Source: Gavia stellata
Lineage: Eukaryota > Chordata > Aves > Gaviiformes > Gaviidae
DNA: 64,000 bases
Direction: 5' to 3'
Assembly (NCBI RefSeq): GCF_030936135.1
Contig: NC_082596.1
Location: 96,332,449-96,396,448 of the forward strand
In this document: positions 14,080 to 27,039 of the stretch, piece by piece
Layout of the letters: every line of letters begins with the position of its first letter
Position numbering within the stretch: position 1 is the stretch's first letter
Made by a program: the position numbers and the translations under genes
The notes under the pieces: model-generated
Database searches by the model: none
Seen by the model: only the letters and a program-made list of their open reading frames with translations
Told to the model about the DNA's origin: nothing

Positions 14080-17000
14080 GTAAGAATAAAGCTCTCCCCA
14101 TTGCACAAGCACATCTTCTTCTCACAATAGAGCGTTCTGCACGGCTTCAACGTTGCTGAGGTGAATTTAACTCCTGGACCCTGTGTTGGCTGTTCTCTGC
14201 GTTTTCATTAAGAGTGGGTAAGTGGGCTATGGCTGTCTGTGCCAGTGATGCCGACAGCATTCTGGCTGTCGTCAAGATGCAGAGGCAGGATTCTCCTTGG
14301 GAGTCTATTTCTGTGCGTGTCCTTTGTCCCCGCCGTAGGGACTGAGCTTCCTAGTTACATGTGAATTTAGTACCTGTGCTACGGCTGCCAGCCTGACGTT
14401 TCCAGCCACTTTCTCTCTGAAATCTAGTATCTCGTGTTTGTAGTGATGGTAACTGCTGTTCTTTGTTTAGTATTTCTCCTGGTTAAGTTTTTCCAATGCA
14501 TAGTTTCTTTGTGACTGTTTTGGAATTAATTTTCTCTGCTTCAAGAAGCTGCTTGGAAATCAGCAGTGTGTTATTTATTGTTGAACCTACTGTGCTGAAT
14601 TACTGGTCCTGATAAGAAAAGAAAATCACTAAGCAATAGGCTGTGATATTTCAACAGTGTTAAGAATAGATCTCTTCAAACTACCTGGAGGATTTTTTTG
14701 CTGAGCCCTTTGCTATTTGGACTATTTTTTTCCCCTGCTAATTTAATTGCTCATATATGCGATAGGCTTGATGAACTGACAAATTAAAGACTTGCCAAAA
14801 TGAATCATGTAAGAATTATAGGCCATCATCAGCTATTAACTTGGTTGAATCAAATGGTAATCAAGTTGCAATTTACAGTATTACTATATTGCTGCTCACA
14901 CATAACACGGTGCTTCTGCTTTTATAGAACTGAGCAATCCGCTAATAGAAATAATTTTGTTGTATGAGTCAACTATACCTGTGCCTATCTTAGACCAAGA
15001 GTGATTAGAAATCTCTCTTGTTTGCCAGTGCTTCAGTTGTGGTATTTATATATGTGTATATATTTAAAAAACAACATATAGGGAGAGATATAGATATATA
15101 TCTATTTAATTTTGGTACTTGAACACCAGCGTGTATACACAGCAGGAGCCGGCTTGTTCTCTGTATTCTGTTCTTACCTTTCTGGTACGTACATGGGCAC
15201 TGTGATCTGTGGGGACCCCAAGTTTTACAGAAGTATGATCCACTCTTTGTACAAAATCTCACCAAATTTAATCTCTATAGTCCAGTTTCTTTGAATTTCT
15301 TTGCATTTTGTTAATGAGTTCAAAGTTTATTCATAGTTAACCTTATGCTTTTCTTCCAAAGTTATTATTCATAGCTCTTTACCATATCCTCTTTTCACAA
15401 TGAAGAGCAATTACTTTTCATCATTCTCTGGTGCATAGGGAGGGGTTTTTTTGCCCAGTATTAAAAGGCAGTTTAAGGAGAACTGAAAATCTGTTCATCG
15501 GGATGGATCATAAATAGAAGATTTTAGTCTCTGCTGTCTGGGCTACTGTACAAGCATCGTATTCTGACTAAAATGTCAAAATGAGCACAGAAATAAAATG
15601 CCCTCCAAGCTGAATAGAATGTGTTTTATTCACAAGACAAATTTATGCGGGGGCAGGATAGAAAATATGATGAGACACACTGGTTTATTCCTTCTGTGAA
15701 AACAGATACCAAACCATAACACTATTAGAGAAGTGATTCTCAGCTAGCAGGTCAAGATCCATTTCTGAGTCATCATGAATTTCTGCCGAGGGTGGAAGCA
15801 AGTTGGCATGATTTAAATGTTGAAATATAAGAAAAACCATTGAAGACTGGCTGAAAAAAAATCACGGTGGCCAGAATTTCTGCAGTAAAAGAGTTTCTTT
15901 GGCCAGATCAGCCTGGACTAAAAAAAATCCCTTTGTGGTATGTAACCAAGTGAAGTGAGGTTGAAGGAGAGGCAAGGAGGAAATGAAAGAAGAAAAGAGC
16001 TAATCATCCAGCCTCCTTGGACTAAGGGACTGAAGCACTCTGCGCTCCTTCTCCCCTTGCCCTGGCTGGGTGCATCGGCAGCCTGACTCTGCAAGCGGCT
16101 GGAAGAGTTCCAGTAGCCTTTGAACTAATGAGGGGCTGGTGGGTGACAAAACTGCCGAGTTTGGAAACTGCTGTGCGGCCGGGCACCCTAGGACATCTTC
16201 CATATGATGTTTAGGATGGAAATGTACAAGTTACGCGCTTTCGGTAAACATTTTAAAGTTCCCCTGGCAAACCAGGCAGCGTTTTGTTTCCAGTCCGTGC
16301 GTTGGTAGGGTGCCCATTACCATAGATGAGCAAGCTCAAAGACTGCAGGCTTTCAGAAACACATGGGATGTGTCAAGCTGACCCACTTCTTGAAAGCCGG
16401 GCTAGGCCTTTGTGAAATGTCCTGTACTTGTTAGATGCTAGGATGTCAAGAATGTTTAAGTCTGCACTGACGGGATAATTATTGTTATGGTGTTTATAGA
16501 GGTGGGAGGGCCCTAAGGGAAAGGAGGCCAAAAAGGAGAATCAGGAAGTGAGATGAGTAAGGCTCCAGGAATTGCACGCAGATGGAGTTTCGTCGTGCTT
16601 TTTTCTTTAGCTCACTTGGCTCTTCAGTAAAATAGATGTTTACATATGAGAAACTATTTTTTTCCTCTCTGCATCTCTCACACCTACAAATTCAAATGTT
16701 CCACATGCTAATCTTAGTGGCAGAAGTAGATTTTAAATGGACTTTAGGAACGTGAAACTGTCAGGTGAAAACACTGAGATTTACTAATTTTTAGTTATTG
16801 TAGCTGCTCCCAGTCTTACTGCCAATCTGTAGTTTGCCTCTTTCAAATCTGTTCCAGGGAAACAAGTTAGCGTGAAATCCTGAATAGCTGCTAAATCTGA
16901 AATCCTGAAAATCTGCTGCCCTTGTTAGATAGTACTATTTTACTGTACAGGACTGATCATTATGTTATGGTTTATGGAATATATTAAATATACCAGAAGC

Positions 17001-17119
17001 CTGTAAGATGTACAGACAGTTGCCTCCCTTTTGTTTTAAGAGTACAAAAACATACATCTAAAAAACACATCGTCTGATAAAATGCAAAATATTTTTCTAA
17101 CTTTGTTCAGTCATAGTAA

Positions 17120-17430
17120 CCTTGGAGAATACTTGCATGACAGAGCAATTAAAATATTTCAAACAAGGTCATGATTTTGCAGGTGATTGTTTTTAAGATT
17201 AAGTTGCCATTATATATGCTGTCATGATTGCAATGTATATGCTCAGAAGCTTGGAGGAAGAGTAGCTTCCTGTTCTAGTACATATTATTATGATCAGCAA
17301 TTATTGTTGTTTGCTAAGCCACGCCTATGCTAACCTCTGTCATCAACAATATTGTTTAATCAGCTAAAAATGATGGACACTTATCTCCTTGGCAACTTCT
17401 TTTAACTTACCTTATGAACTTACCTATGCA
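17120..17430. promoter_or_regulatory. Candidate conserved non-coding element
   Basis: This block is free of repeats and dense in motifs typical of enhancers: AATTATTGTTG and AACAATATTGTT (SOX-like ATTGTT), TTAATCAGC (homeobox-like) and CCTTGGCAAC (an RFX half-site). Its balanced, non-repetitive composition differs from neighbouring degenerate DNA. Conservation cannot be judged from one sequence, so this is a pattern-based guess. Confidence 0.2.
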
Positions 17431-18608
17431 AGGATGCTATAGAGTATGATATGAAAATCGTTACTATGTAAAAGCCGCAGTATTGTCACTGATTTGTTAT
17501 AGCTGCATGGTACTGCGCCCCTTGGAATTACCTTAATAATAAAGTCAGTTTTTCTTTCTAGGAATCTAAATGCTGAGAAAGACTGAGAGGTTATCTGACC
17601 CCCCTCTCCCCTCTGCAGCTGGACCAGCTATCCCATGAGCATTCCTGCTTAAAGTCTTCTTAAAACCTCCTGCAACTGATACGCTAACAGGTTTCTCTTG
17701 TGTTTTGACTAGTAACAATGTAAGGGAATACTTGAGTCGTTTGAAAATACATATTTAGTTTGGATAGTCTGAAAGCTAAACGGAATACAAGCATTTCTGT
17801 TGCTTTAAAAAAATAATTCAATGGTGCTTTTTGAAACGTAAAATTTAAGTTTTGATACAGATTTGCATTGCCACAGTAAGTGTTCAAAACTCATGAGTCA
17901 ATGCCCACCCACAAATGAAGTTGGCTTAAAAGCCCATTTTCTTAAAAATAAGACATTTAGAGAGGATGAGTAGGTGGTTGGTTATTTGCCATCTGTTTTC
18001 TGAGCTTTTAGGAGACCTTCCTTTCATATTTACAAGCTTTTGCCATACAGAAGAATTAAAAACTTGCTTAAAAAATATAAAAGCTGGGATTCTTACTGCA
18101 GTCCCTTGACTGGCAGCTGAAAAAAGTATTGCAGGATTTGCAATGAAATAATGAAAACCAGCAGCACCTAATTTGACCTGACAGCATTTTTTTTCCGTTA
18201 CAGCTTTGTAGAGGAACAAACAGTAATCTGTATATACAGATCCCCCCATTTGGTATATTTTGAGAAAGGTTAAGGAAAAGTGTGGAGTGCAAATCTTTTT
18301 CATGTCAAAAAGCTCTCCGTTGTCTATTGCTAACTTCAGTTCACTTTTCTGTTTCTTGAGGTAATTAATGTATAATAACGCCTGTTAATAGGCAAATGCT
18401 ATTTGTACTCCCAGGCCCCAGTACGTTACATCTCATCGTAGAGAGGAATTTATTTTTAAACATAAAGATTGCAGGAAACTAACAATTCAGTGTTGTCATG
18501 GATTTGTCACACTTGGCTAGTTCTTGGTAATTAAAGTAAGGTTTTGATAAACAAGTAGTTTGCTTAATTTTAATGGTCTGTGGTTAGGAGCTCTAGCATA
18601 AACTTGCT

Positions 18609-18697
18609 TGTTAGAGACTCCTTATTTCTTCTACTGAGTATGTTATGTTGTTCTGTTACAGACTCCCTATTTCTTCTAGTGAATATGTTATGTTGTT
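18609..18697. repeat. Two-copy tandem duplication, 45-bp period
   Basis: Copies at 18609-18652 and 18654-18697 match at 40 of 44 positions and both end in TATGTTATGTTGTT. This is a small local duplication with four substitutions, so moderately old. No function is apparent. Confidence 0.85.
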
Positions 18698-21600
18698 GAC
18701 ATGCCAAGCAACTTTGACTAAACTCTGTGAATGCAAACACCTGCTTTTATATAGCGTCTTGCAGTTAGGTGATGGACTTGTTGACAGTGCAGTTCTAGCA
18801 ACTTACAAGTTTACTGAAGCGCCATATTAAATTCATATGGCAGGTAGCATTTATGCCCAGCTCCGAACTAACCCTTACAAAAGTGCCTCTATAGGAGGCC
18901 ATATGTTGTAGGAAAGGTCATTCTCTCTAACAATAACCAATAGCATGAATTTGAATTGGAGAACCAGCTCATTAGTGAGAGCAATACAAATTACATACAA
19001 AAATTGTATCTTTAGTTTAATTAAGTTAGATTTTTCTTGTTTGCTGCACCAACCAGCCTGGATTTTTAGATGAGGGTCCATACTAGAAAAAGTTCATTTG
19101 AGACTCTGAAGAACCTGAAAATGCATTTCGAAAAGTTGTTGCCAGACTGCAGAAAGGTATGAACTGGTGCATAGACAGACGTGTTTCAGTTCTGATTGAT
19201 GTAAGGTTCCTGGGTCACAAAAGCCCCTTAGCCAGTGAGTGACACACTGCGGAAGCATACCAGAAGCTGTCAAGCACTATGATCTCTCTCTGCAGAAGGC
19301 TTGCACTGGTCGTGGATCAGCTGGTGCTGAGCTTTACTGGGAAAAAATCTAGTACGCCCAGTAAGAGTGTTCTGTGTCAGTACTAGAAGCAGGTATCACT
19401 TTGCTGAATAGTGCGTTAGGTATCACCTCACCTAAGTTCTCACCTCAGTTCTTTCAGTAGTCAATGGAGAAAGACAGGTACCTGGAGGACATCCTTCCCA
19501 TTCTAGCACATTTTACAAAAACAGATGAACCGGTTCCTGCTTAAGCAAGCATTCTGCATTTTGGAAAAAGTTATATGTGATCATACAAATGAAGACTACC
19601 AGGATGCAAGTGCACTCAGAGGGAAAGAACTAAAGCTGCAAAGCTTAATCCAAGTTAACGTCTTTCTTATTATTATGGACTTTGAAACCTTTATAATGTT
19701 CTTACAATGTTTTTGCAGGCATGAAATATTTACTTTAAACTCACTGTATGGGAAATTTAAATCTATGCCATTTTAGATAGTGTAATTTGTGGGGGTTTTG
19801 TTTGCTTTTAGTGATTTTAGTATATATTTGGCTTCTAGAGACAGCATATTGTTCCAAGCATGCTTTTGCTCTCCAAAGCCTCTGCCTGCAGCATGAATTC
19901 TTTTATTTGATGCAGTTCAGCACAAGGGTCTTTACCTGGCCCTGGTGGGTCCTCTATGAGCTGTTAGGCGCTGCCAAGCAGCCTCCTGAGATGCCTGGTC
20001 AGCACAAAGCTCAGCTGTGTGTGCAGCCCAAGCTGGCACGCAGGTGGCCCAGCAGAAGAGCAGCAGCGGGTATGTGCTGGCTCCCTGTCCCACTTCCCTG
20101 CCTGAGCTTTGCATCTGAGCAAGGAGAACAGGAGGTAGCACTGGCAAAAAGCTGAAGAGGTGGGACCAAAAGCTGCTGAAGATGCGGTGCAGCTGAAGTG
20201 AGATGTGACTCAGTGACATGTCATCCCTTGCTTATAGGAAGAGGTGAGACAAAGCTTGGGGAAGAGGAAATACACTTGCAAAATTAAACACTTCATAGGA
20301 AAAATAGCCTCTTCACCTCAGTTAGTTATTGACATCTCAATTTCCACTGCTAATCAGGAATTGCTGTAGGTAGTATGAGACAATAATGCTGGCCCTAATT
20401 CCGTTGACTGCCCCTCACCTCTAGGATAAGACATGACCTTTTGCAGACTTGCTACTTCTTTGAAGCATTTTCTCTCTACCCTCCAAACCTCAGTCTGTTT
20501 TCTGCATTGAACTTTCCTGCTCTGTATCCTTTCATCTCTTTTTATGCAGAAGTAAAAGTTCCTTGTGGGCAGAGATGCTTATTTGTCTTTTATAATTTAT
20601 CCACTGTATGGGTATCATGTAGTTATATAAAGCAATAATACTATTAATAGCAGAGAAGGCAGCAACTTCTCTTTCAAACTTTTAATACAAATTCTCTATC
20701 GATTTAAATGGAAGCACGATCCTCAAATAAAGTGGCACAGTCTTATGTACAGAAGGAATATTGAATCACAGTGAAAAATGCAGGAAAAGGAAGTCTTTTA
20801 GTCATGTCTACCCACAGAGAATATAAACGCAGCCACACAAATCTTTTAAATGTTCCTCGGTCAGGTATGCGCTTACAGCTTGGTATTGGCTCACGCAGGA
20901 TTGATCTGAACTGGGAGACAAAACCAGCAAACATTGCTGGGGCAACAGTGCAGGAAAACTTTAGGGCAACACCCCCCACCCCCCATAACAAGGAACTAAT
21001 CATTCCTTGTTAATTAACAGCTAGTGACAAATGTGTGTGAAAGCAGGAGTTAAAAATCGGCCAGCAAGAAGTGCCAAGTGATGGTTATCTGAGCTTACGC
21101 TTTCTGGCTCTGGCAACCACAGGTTCTTGATGTTTCTGAAGAAATGAATGCTAACGATGACATGTCCAGCAACATCTTTTCAAGAGGTATACTGAAGATG
21201 GACATCACTGCTGCCTGAAAGATGACTCTTCTTCCTTTTAATATGGCTCTAAAAGCAGGGGAAGGTAGGAATAGGAGGAAGGGTTGTATGCAACTAGAAT
21301 TAGCCCTGTATTTTATCAAAACCCCATATAGTTTCTAAGCCTGTTCAAGAATGACCTTTCACTTTAATTTTTAACTGAGAAGAAAGGACATACTGTACAG
21401 GTATAATATCTAGCCTCCAATGCTTACTGCAGAACTCACTTAAAAAGTATGGTAAGAAGGAGCCAGGTATCTACTACCGTATTAAATTTAAAGACATTGT
21501 CAAATTAACAAGGCCTGAATTGTTATTCTATTTATTTACTTATCATTAAGTGACATAACATTCTCTTCCACATCCTGAAGGTCATTACCACAGTATATTT

Positions 21601-22557
21601 ATTTTGGCTCCTCAGTGATGTCGAACATCCAGTACTTTTACAAACACATACATGAAAAAAAATTCACTAATTCTTGCTCCTTCAGTGCTGCCAAGAATGC
21701 AGCAAAGTGTAACCAAGCTGCATATGGTTTGACTGTGATAAAATGTGTGCACCCTGCCTACACTACAGGTGTAGATCTACTGGAAGAAATATCCCAACGA
21801 GGTTTCAAGGGTTGGATAAAACCCTCCTGGAGGACCTGAGTGCCTGGTAGAAGAGCTGTCCTCAGCTGGGTCAAGTTTGATTCCTCTAGCTCATATCCTG
21901 TGCCTTAAATGAGAGTTACATTCATTGTGGTGCACAATTCTGATCCACTTACTTACCTGTTTTCCTCCCACAATTACGAAGCAGTAAGGAAAACAATTTG
22001 ACCAACACTGCTTTAGTTACAAAATCAACAGATGTATGAGACAAATTCTTTAATTTGGCATTGCAAGATGATACTCTTAAAATAAACATCAAAATACTAG
22101 GCACCACACAGTTTTGCCTTTGTTTACTAGGGCTCAGATGATGGACAAAGCATCGACTTTAATACTGCAAAAATCTCTGACTAGCAGCTCTGAAACAAGC
22201 GTCCTACTCCTGGTCCTCCAATCTCACTTGTGCTTGTAGGATTTTGAACTCCCTTGGATTCTCACTGGTAAATCAAGCTTCACATCGGTGCATAGCGTAG
22301 CAGGTATCAAAGGCAGGGCCCCGTACCTGAACAGGAACGGAGGTGTTCGCTACTAAGGGGCAGGCAATGTTTGAACTATGCAGTGCGTAACTGAGGAAAT
22401 AAAGATGAGGTAATAAAGAAAAGGCAAGCCCATAGTAATCTAACTAATCCCCTCTTTCAGGGGGATTTTTTTGATACACAGTTGAACTCCAAATGTGAAC
22501 TTCAGAGATAAGATATACTGATTACTGTACAAGATTACTACAGTATCATGATTATAT

Positions 22558-22822
22558 ATCATAGAATCCCAGAATCACTATGGTTGGAAAAGACCTGTAA
22601 GATCATCAAGTCCAACCATCAACCACCACCACCATGCCCATTAAACCGTGTCCCACAGTGCCTCGTCCACATGTTCCTTGAACACCTCCAGTGATGGTGA
22701 CTCCACCACTTCCCTGGGCAGCTTATTCCAGTGTCTCACTGCTCTCTCAGTAAAGAAATTTTTCCTAATATCCAGCCTAAACCTCCCGAGGCGCAACTTG
22801 AGGCCACTTCCTCTTGTCCTGA
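22558..22822 (-). mobile_element. CR1 LINE, 3' fragment (copy A)
   Basis: The plus strand opens with ATCATAGAATCCCAGAATCA, the reverse complement of the CR1 3' tail repeat. It continues through GGTTGGAAAAGACCTGTAAG, the usual AAGTCCAACC, the 'cttccctgggcagcttattcc' equivalent and TTTTTCCTAATATCCAGCCT, ending near CACTTCCTCTTGTCCT. This is the classic avian CR1 3' region in antisense orientation, 5'-truncated after about 265 bp. It carries no coding capacity. Its truncated 5' end abuts a second copy. Confidence 0.93.
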
Positions 22823-22912
22823 ATCATTTAGGTTGGAAAAGACCTTTAAGATCAAGTCCAACCGTAAACCTAACCCTGCCAAGTCCACCACTAAACCATG
22901 TTACAGAGTAGA
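22823..22912 (-). mobile_element. CR1 LINE, second short 3' fragment (copy B)
   Basis: A second CR1 3' end begins right after copy A: GAATCATTTAGGTTGGAAAA, then GACCTTTAAGATCAAGTCCA, running to about 22912 where it is truncated. Two CR1 3' ends in a row in the same orientation imply that copy A inserted at the tail of copy B, a common CR1 target. Copy B should therefore be the older. Confidence 0.85.
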
Positions 22913-24999
22913 AAGAACCTTTCCCATAGTTGATGCTATTTAAGAAAATGTATTTAGGACTAATTTGAATTTACTTTTTTTAGCAGAAGATCATGCATAA
23001 GGGTGAAACAGGAAACATCTTTTAAAATGAACTCATACATCTCTAGCACAGTTACTTGGCCATTGCACTTGCGTCTCTTTGGAGACTCCTCTATCTGATG
23101 ACATGAAAGTCACTGCAAGACAGATTTAATCTGGCTGTTGGGTATTTTTTGAAGAGGCAGAGACTACAGGAAACTTTCCTAACTTAACAGACCTTCTGTG
23201 TGGAGTTCAATGAACTCTCAGGCAGGACCGAAAAGCAAGTGTCACAGCGAGGCTTCCCCCTCAAATTCAGGCAGTTCTTCCCTACCGCATCCTGGGGCTG
23301 CTGCAGTTCAAGCAGCACCCCTGCCTGGCTGAGCCGAGGGTGCACATAGTCACCGGTGTAAGAAATGTTGTGTTTGTTCCCTCAGAGGCCACCTTAAGAA
23401 AAGAAAAATCAGAACCAAGGAGCAAAGTCTGCACTGACTGTATGTGTTCCAAATAGGTCACAAACATCTAGTTTAGAAGCTTGTCTCTATTACCATTGTG
23501 CTTGTTTTGGACAGGCTGAGGAAAAGAAACATTCAGTGAGCATCTGTTTTTGCCAGTTCTGTTATAGGTTAATAAGCACTTTGACAGGTGCTGGTCTTCA
23601 GGTGTTCATCTGTAAAAAAAAAAAAAGGAAAATTCAGTACGTAAGTCTACTACATCAGTGAAATCATTGCTTAAACAGGGACTATAAACTATACAGTACT
23701 TCATTTGCAGATCTCCCCGTGCTTTCAAAAAGGGTTATTACCCCACTCTTAGTGCTGGGAAACGGTGGTGAAGAGGTGCAGTGACTTGGCCAGAAGTCTC
23801 CCAGCTGGCCAGTGTCAAAACTGTGGATAAATCCCAGGACTAATTCTTTATCCCTGAAGCTGCCTCAAAATAAATAATAGAGAATTGTGCAATGGAGTGT
23901 ACTCTCGGGAACAGTGGCAGAACATGAGATGAAAATATATATAACAAACTGAAATACTGGGAAGTAATTGGATTTAAGACAAGAAAATAACCATCGAAGT
24001 ATATATGAAATTAAACATCATGTAGCAAAGAAACTTTCCTTTGGCAAGGCAAAATTCTTCTTATTAAAACATGCTACATTTTCTAGATTATGTCTCTATG
24101 TCATGGGGTTTTTTGTTGTTTTTTTTTTTAAATGCTCGAGGGTAGCGATGATGACTACAGCCCTGAAAAGATAATTTCCTGAAACACAACTTCCGGAAGT
24201 AGAACAGATACACATTTGCAGACTCTGAATGTAACTGCTGGTTTTGACCCGTGTGTTCTGGTGAATGAGTTCTGAATCTTGTTTCGTCCAGTTATTCCAT
24301 GCTCTCACCAACAGAGCATTCAGGTGGAAGTTAACCACTGCGGTAAGCATTGTGGCATACAGCTCTCTTGATCTACAGGTGTCTTGGAGCATCCGCAATC
24401 GAGCTGGACCTCCCTAGGCCCTTGTGTTTGGGCACTACCATGTATACATGCTCTTCAGCTCTTGGCTCTGCCTAGGCTGCGTGGCTGACCACACAGTCCC
24501 AGGACTAATGGTTGCTAGACAGATTTCCTGCAAGCTTACTTTGCAGCTCTGGTATTTTGAGTACTCTGAACTTCATTCATCCCTTCAGAAAATCTGCGGA
24601 AGCAGTCAGTCCTGAAGGAGTCAGCTCCTTCAGCCCTGGGCAGTAGAAGAAACGCACAGACGGAGATAAAGTAATTAACATCTACTTTCATTTGTCTATG
24701 CAATTTTTTCCTCAGTACTTGTCACCATTCTTTTCCATCAGATTCTCTGGCAAACTCCTCTGAGTTTAGGCTACTCCACACAACTGCAAATCACAGTCAG
24801 TCTCCGATATTCACTCTCTTTCTTCTGTTTTTCTTTCAAACAGCTCGCAAGACTTTCTACTTGTCTCTTCAGACCAGTCATACCTTTAAAAATAACCTAA
24901 TCTGGTGATTGAAATCCCTCAACATGGAATATGTTGCTTAGCTACCTCCAAGCTGAAGGTCAGGCTTAAGAACTACTTTGCCCTGGGTTGCAGCCACCT

Positions 25000-25628
25000 A
25001 CCTTTTGGGTTCTGTGTGAACAGATCATTACGGTTTAATAACACCTGGCCAGCCCTTCGCCAGGAGCCCTTGGAAACACAGCCCAGCAGGAGGTTGTACG
25101 CCGAGAGCAGAGTCACTCAAAGCAGAGTTTACGTCACGCACGCACAGGTATGAAGATGCAAATATTGAACAGGCTGGGATGGATTCCTCAAATCATTGCA
25201 CGTGTTATGCCAGGGTATGGGGCCAGCTCCCTCACTGACCCTTCCCCACAGCAGCATCGTCACGAAGCGCAAGTCGTGAAGTCTCCCAGGGCTATGCTCC
25301 CCTGCCCTGTGCTGCAGCAGGGAGACTGGTCCCTCTTGGAGGTGGTGGGACGGCCCCACAGTGAGCCTGGGGGCTGTGAGGTTACCTGGGTGGAAGAGGG
25401 CTGGTTGCTGCCCACGTCTAGCCAGGGCAGCAGGCCTCTCCCTTGCAGGAGTGCCAGGGATCCCGCTCCAGTGCGCACGTTCCCCGGGACGCCGGATGAA
25501 TTATGGATGAGTCAGCCAGAATTTTTCCACGCGCTTCCGCTGCTGCACAGCACTCATCGCCAACTGAGCTGTGGTTTTCAACCGCTGTCTGGGCCTAATG
25601 CTTCTAACATTAAAAAAAAAAAAAAAAA
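25000..25628 (+). other. GC-richer patch ending in poly(A)
   Basis: Base composition is clearly richer in GC than the flanks, and the patch ends in an uninterrupted A run at 25611-25628. This shape fits an old retroposed transcript with its A-tail on the plus strand, or simple drift. No protein family, splice-junction scar or target-site duplication was recognised, so the origin is unknown. Confidence 0.25.
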
Positions 25629-25954
25629 AGGAAAATTGCTCTCGGTTTTCTGACAGTGCTCCGTGGCAGGGCATGGGGAATCCCAACGCTTGTGCAGTGT
25701 CAAGCCCCCGCATCCATAACGTTTTGCTGAATAGCCCAGCATGTGTTAGAAATCATTTGGTCCTTTCTGCCTGCTTTGCTCCTCTGTCCCTCCCACTAGC
25801 TGAGTGTATCCACAGAGTCAATTAGAAGAGACAGCAGCAATGCTGAAACTGATTTGAATTTCAACCAGGATCTGCTAGCAGCTAGAGCTATGTACAGAGA
25901 GCTGAGGGCAGGCAGTTACCCAAGGACCTGGTGACTGCCTGTGTATGCTAAGTC

Positions 25955-25970
25955 TTTTTTTTTTTTTTTT
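25955..25970 (+). repeat. Poly(T) run of 16 bases
   Basis: A simple homopolymer tract followed by ATTTCAG. It is either low-complexity DNA or the A-tail of an unrecognised minus-strand retroposed sequence. Confidence 0.85.
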
Positions 25971-26649
25971 ATTTCAGTCCTTAGCTAGATTCAGATTAAT
26001 TTCTGTTTAGCAAATGTTGATTGCTTTTGCTCTTCTTTGAGCACACGAAATGCATGTGGTCTTAATTTGTGATGATCGTGGAAAAGAAACAGTCCAGTTC
26101 TGGAAATATTTGCTGTGAGACAAAGCACAAAATCCTTCTACAACAGGATTTGATGAGTCCTCTCAGAAAGACTGTAGCTTTTGTAAACACTTGCAGTGAT
26201 AAAGCAGCACTGATGTCAAACTATACAGCATGGGAGACTAAGCATTAATTCAAGCCTTATTATAAATTTCTATTATCTGCATTCAAGTTGCATCTAGAAC
26301 TCCCAATCAAGACAGGTTTCAGCTGTGCTAAACACTACATCCGTAGAAATGACAGTTTGCGCTTTAAAGCACTTTGTGTCTAAATAGACAATGTGAAATA
26401 AACTGGTGTGAAGTCAAAGAAATGAAAGAAAGATCCCTACCGGCTCTTTACCTAGACACAATCAGCAGGCTACTTGGCTGCATTCAGAGAAGACTGAACT
26501 CTACACTGATCTTCAGACAGCCTGAAAACTCACTGATTTCAATGGGAGAGAAGCATAGGAGTATTTTTCCCTGCATACACGTATGACCCCTGAACCCGGC
26601 CCTGAGGAGGAATTTGAAGATGAATGATGTATTGTTTTACAGGCTCACA

Positions 26650-26970
26650 TGGCACAGAGAGCACAGGAAGGAATACAGGACAATCACGCTTTTGGGAAGG
26701 CCAGCTCTCCTGGAATTGCCCATAGCAGCAAGAGAGTCCTTGATTTGCACAATCCTCCCTTAAGAGCTATTCAAATGCAGATGTCCCAGTCAGCCCTTTT
26801 GAGGTCTCTGAGCTCGGCTGGTTGCATTTGGCCTTACTTATGTAGCATATCATCTCAATTATTCATGCACACATTTCACTACACCTTTGCCATAGTAATT
26901 GAAAGGGCTCCTGTGGCTGTTAAGCCGGAGTATGATCCATGCACAATACTGTGATGAAGTTAATTAATCT
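26650..26970. promoter_or_regulatory. Candidate conserved non-coding element
   Basis: A repeat-free block holds several homeodomain/POU-like words: CAATTATTCATGCA near 26858, AGTAATTGAAA near 26895, and GTTAATTAATC near 26958. Adjacent sequence is of mixed, non-decayed appearance. It is proposed only as a candidate enhancer of RANBP9, MCUR1 or a gene further away. Confidence 0.2.
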
Positions 26971-27039
26971 TTACCCAGAACTACTCTATCCACCTTATTT
27001 CTAGCTTTCACTTCCTGCCATGGGATGTGGCCATGTCTT

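Larger units (their letters stand above)
14080..22557. other. Intergenic, no gene recognised
   Basis: About 8.5 kb of AT-rich sequence. It includes short AT microsatellite-like DNA near 15040-15110, a candidate conserved block near 17.1-17.42 kb and a 45-bp tandem duplication at 18609-18697. No open frame of recognisable family exists; the longest (122-125 codons near 17.9-18.3 and 19.8-20.2 kb) look like chance. Confidence 0.65.
22913..27039. other. Intergenic, no gene recognised
   Basis: About 4.1 kb. It contains a GC-richer patch at 25.0-25.6 kb ending in an A18 run (listed separately), a T16 run at 25955-25970 and a candidate regulatory block at 26.65-26.97 kb. Open frames are short and unrecognisable, apart from a 167-codon frame at 25150-25653 that follows the GC-rich patch and shows no domain. 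Confidence 0.65.

Noticed and set aside
25150..25653. 167-codon plus-strand open frame
   Set aside because: It follows a GC-rich patch and runs into poly(A); no domain, no conserved motif, other frames are also open.
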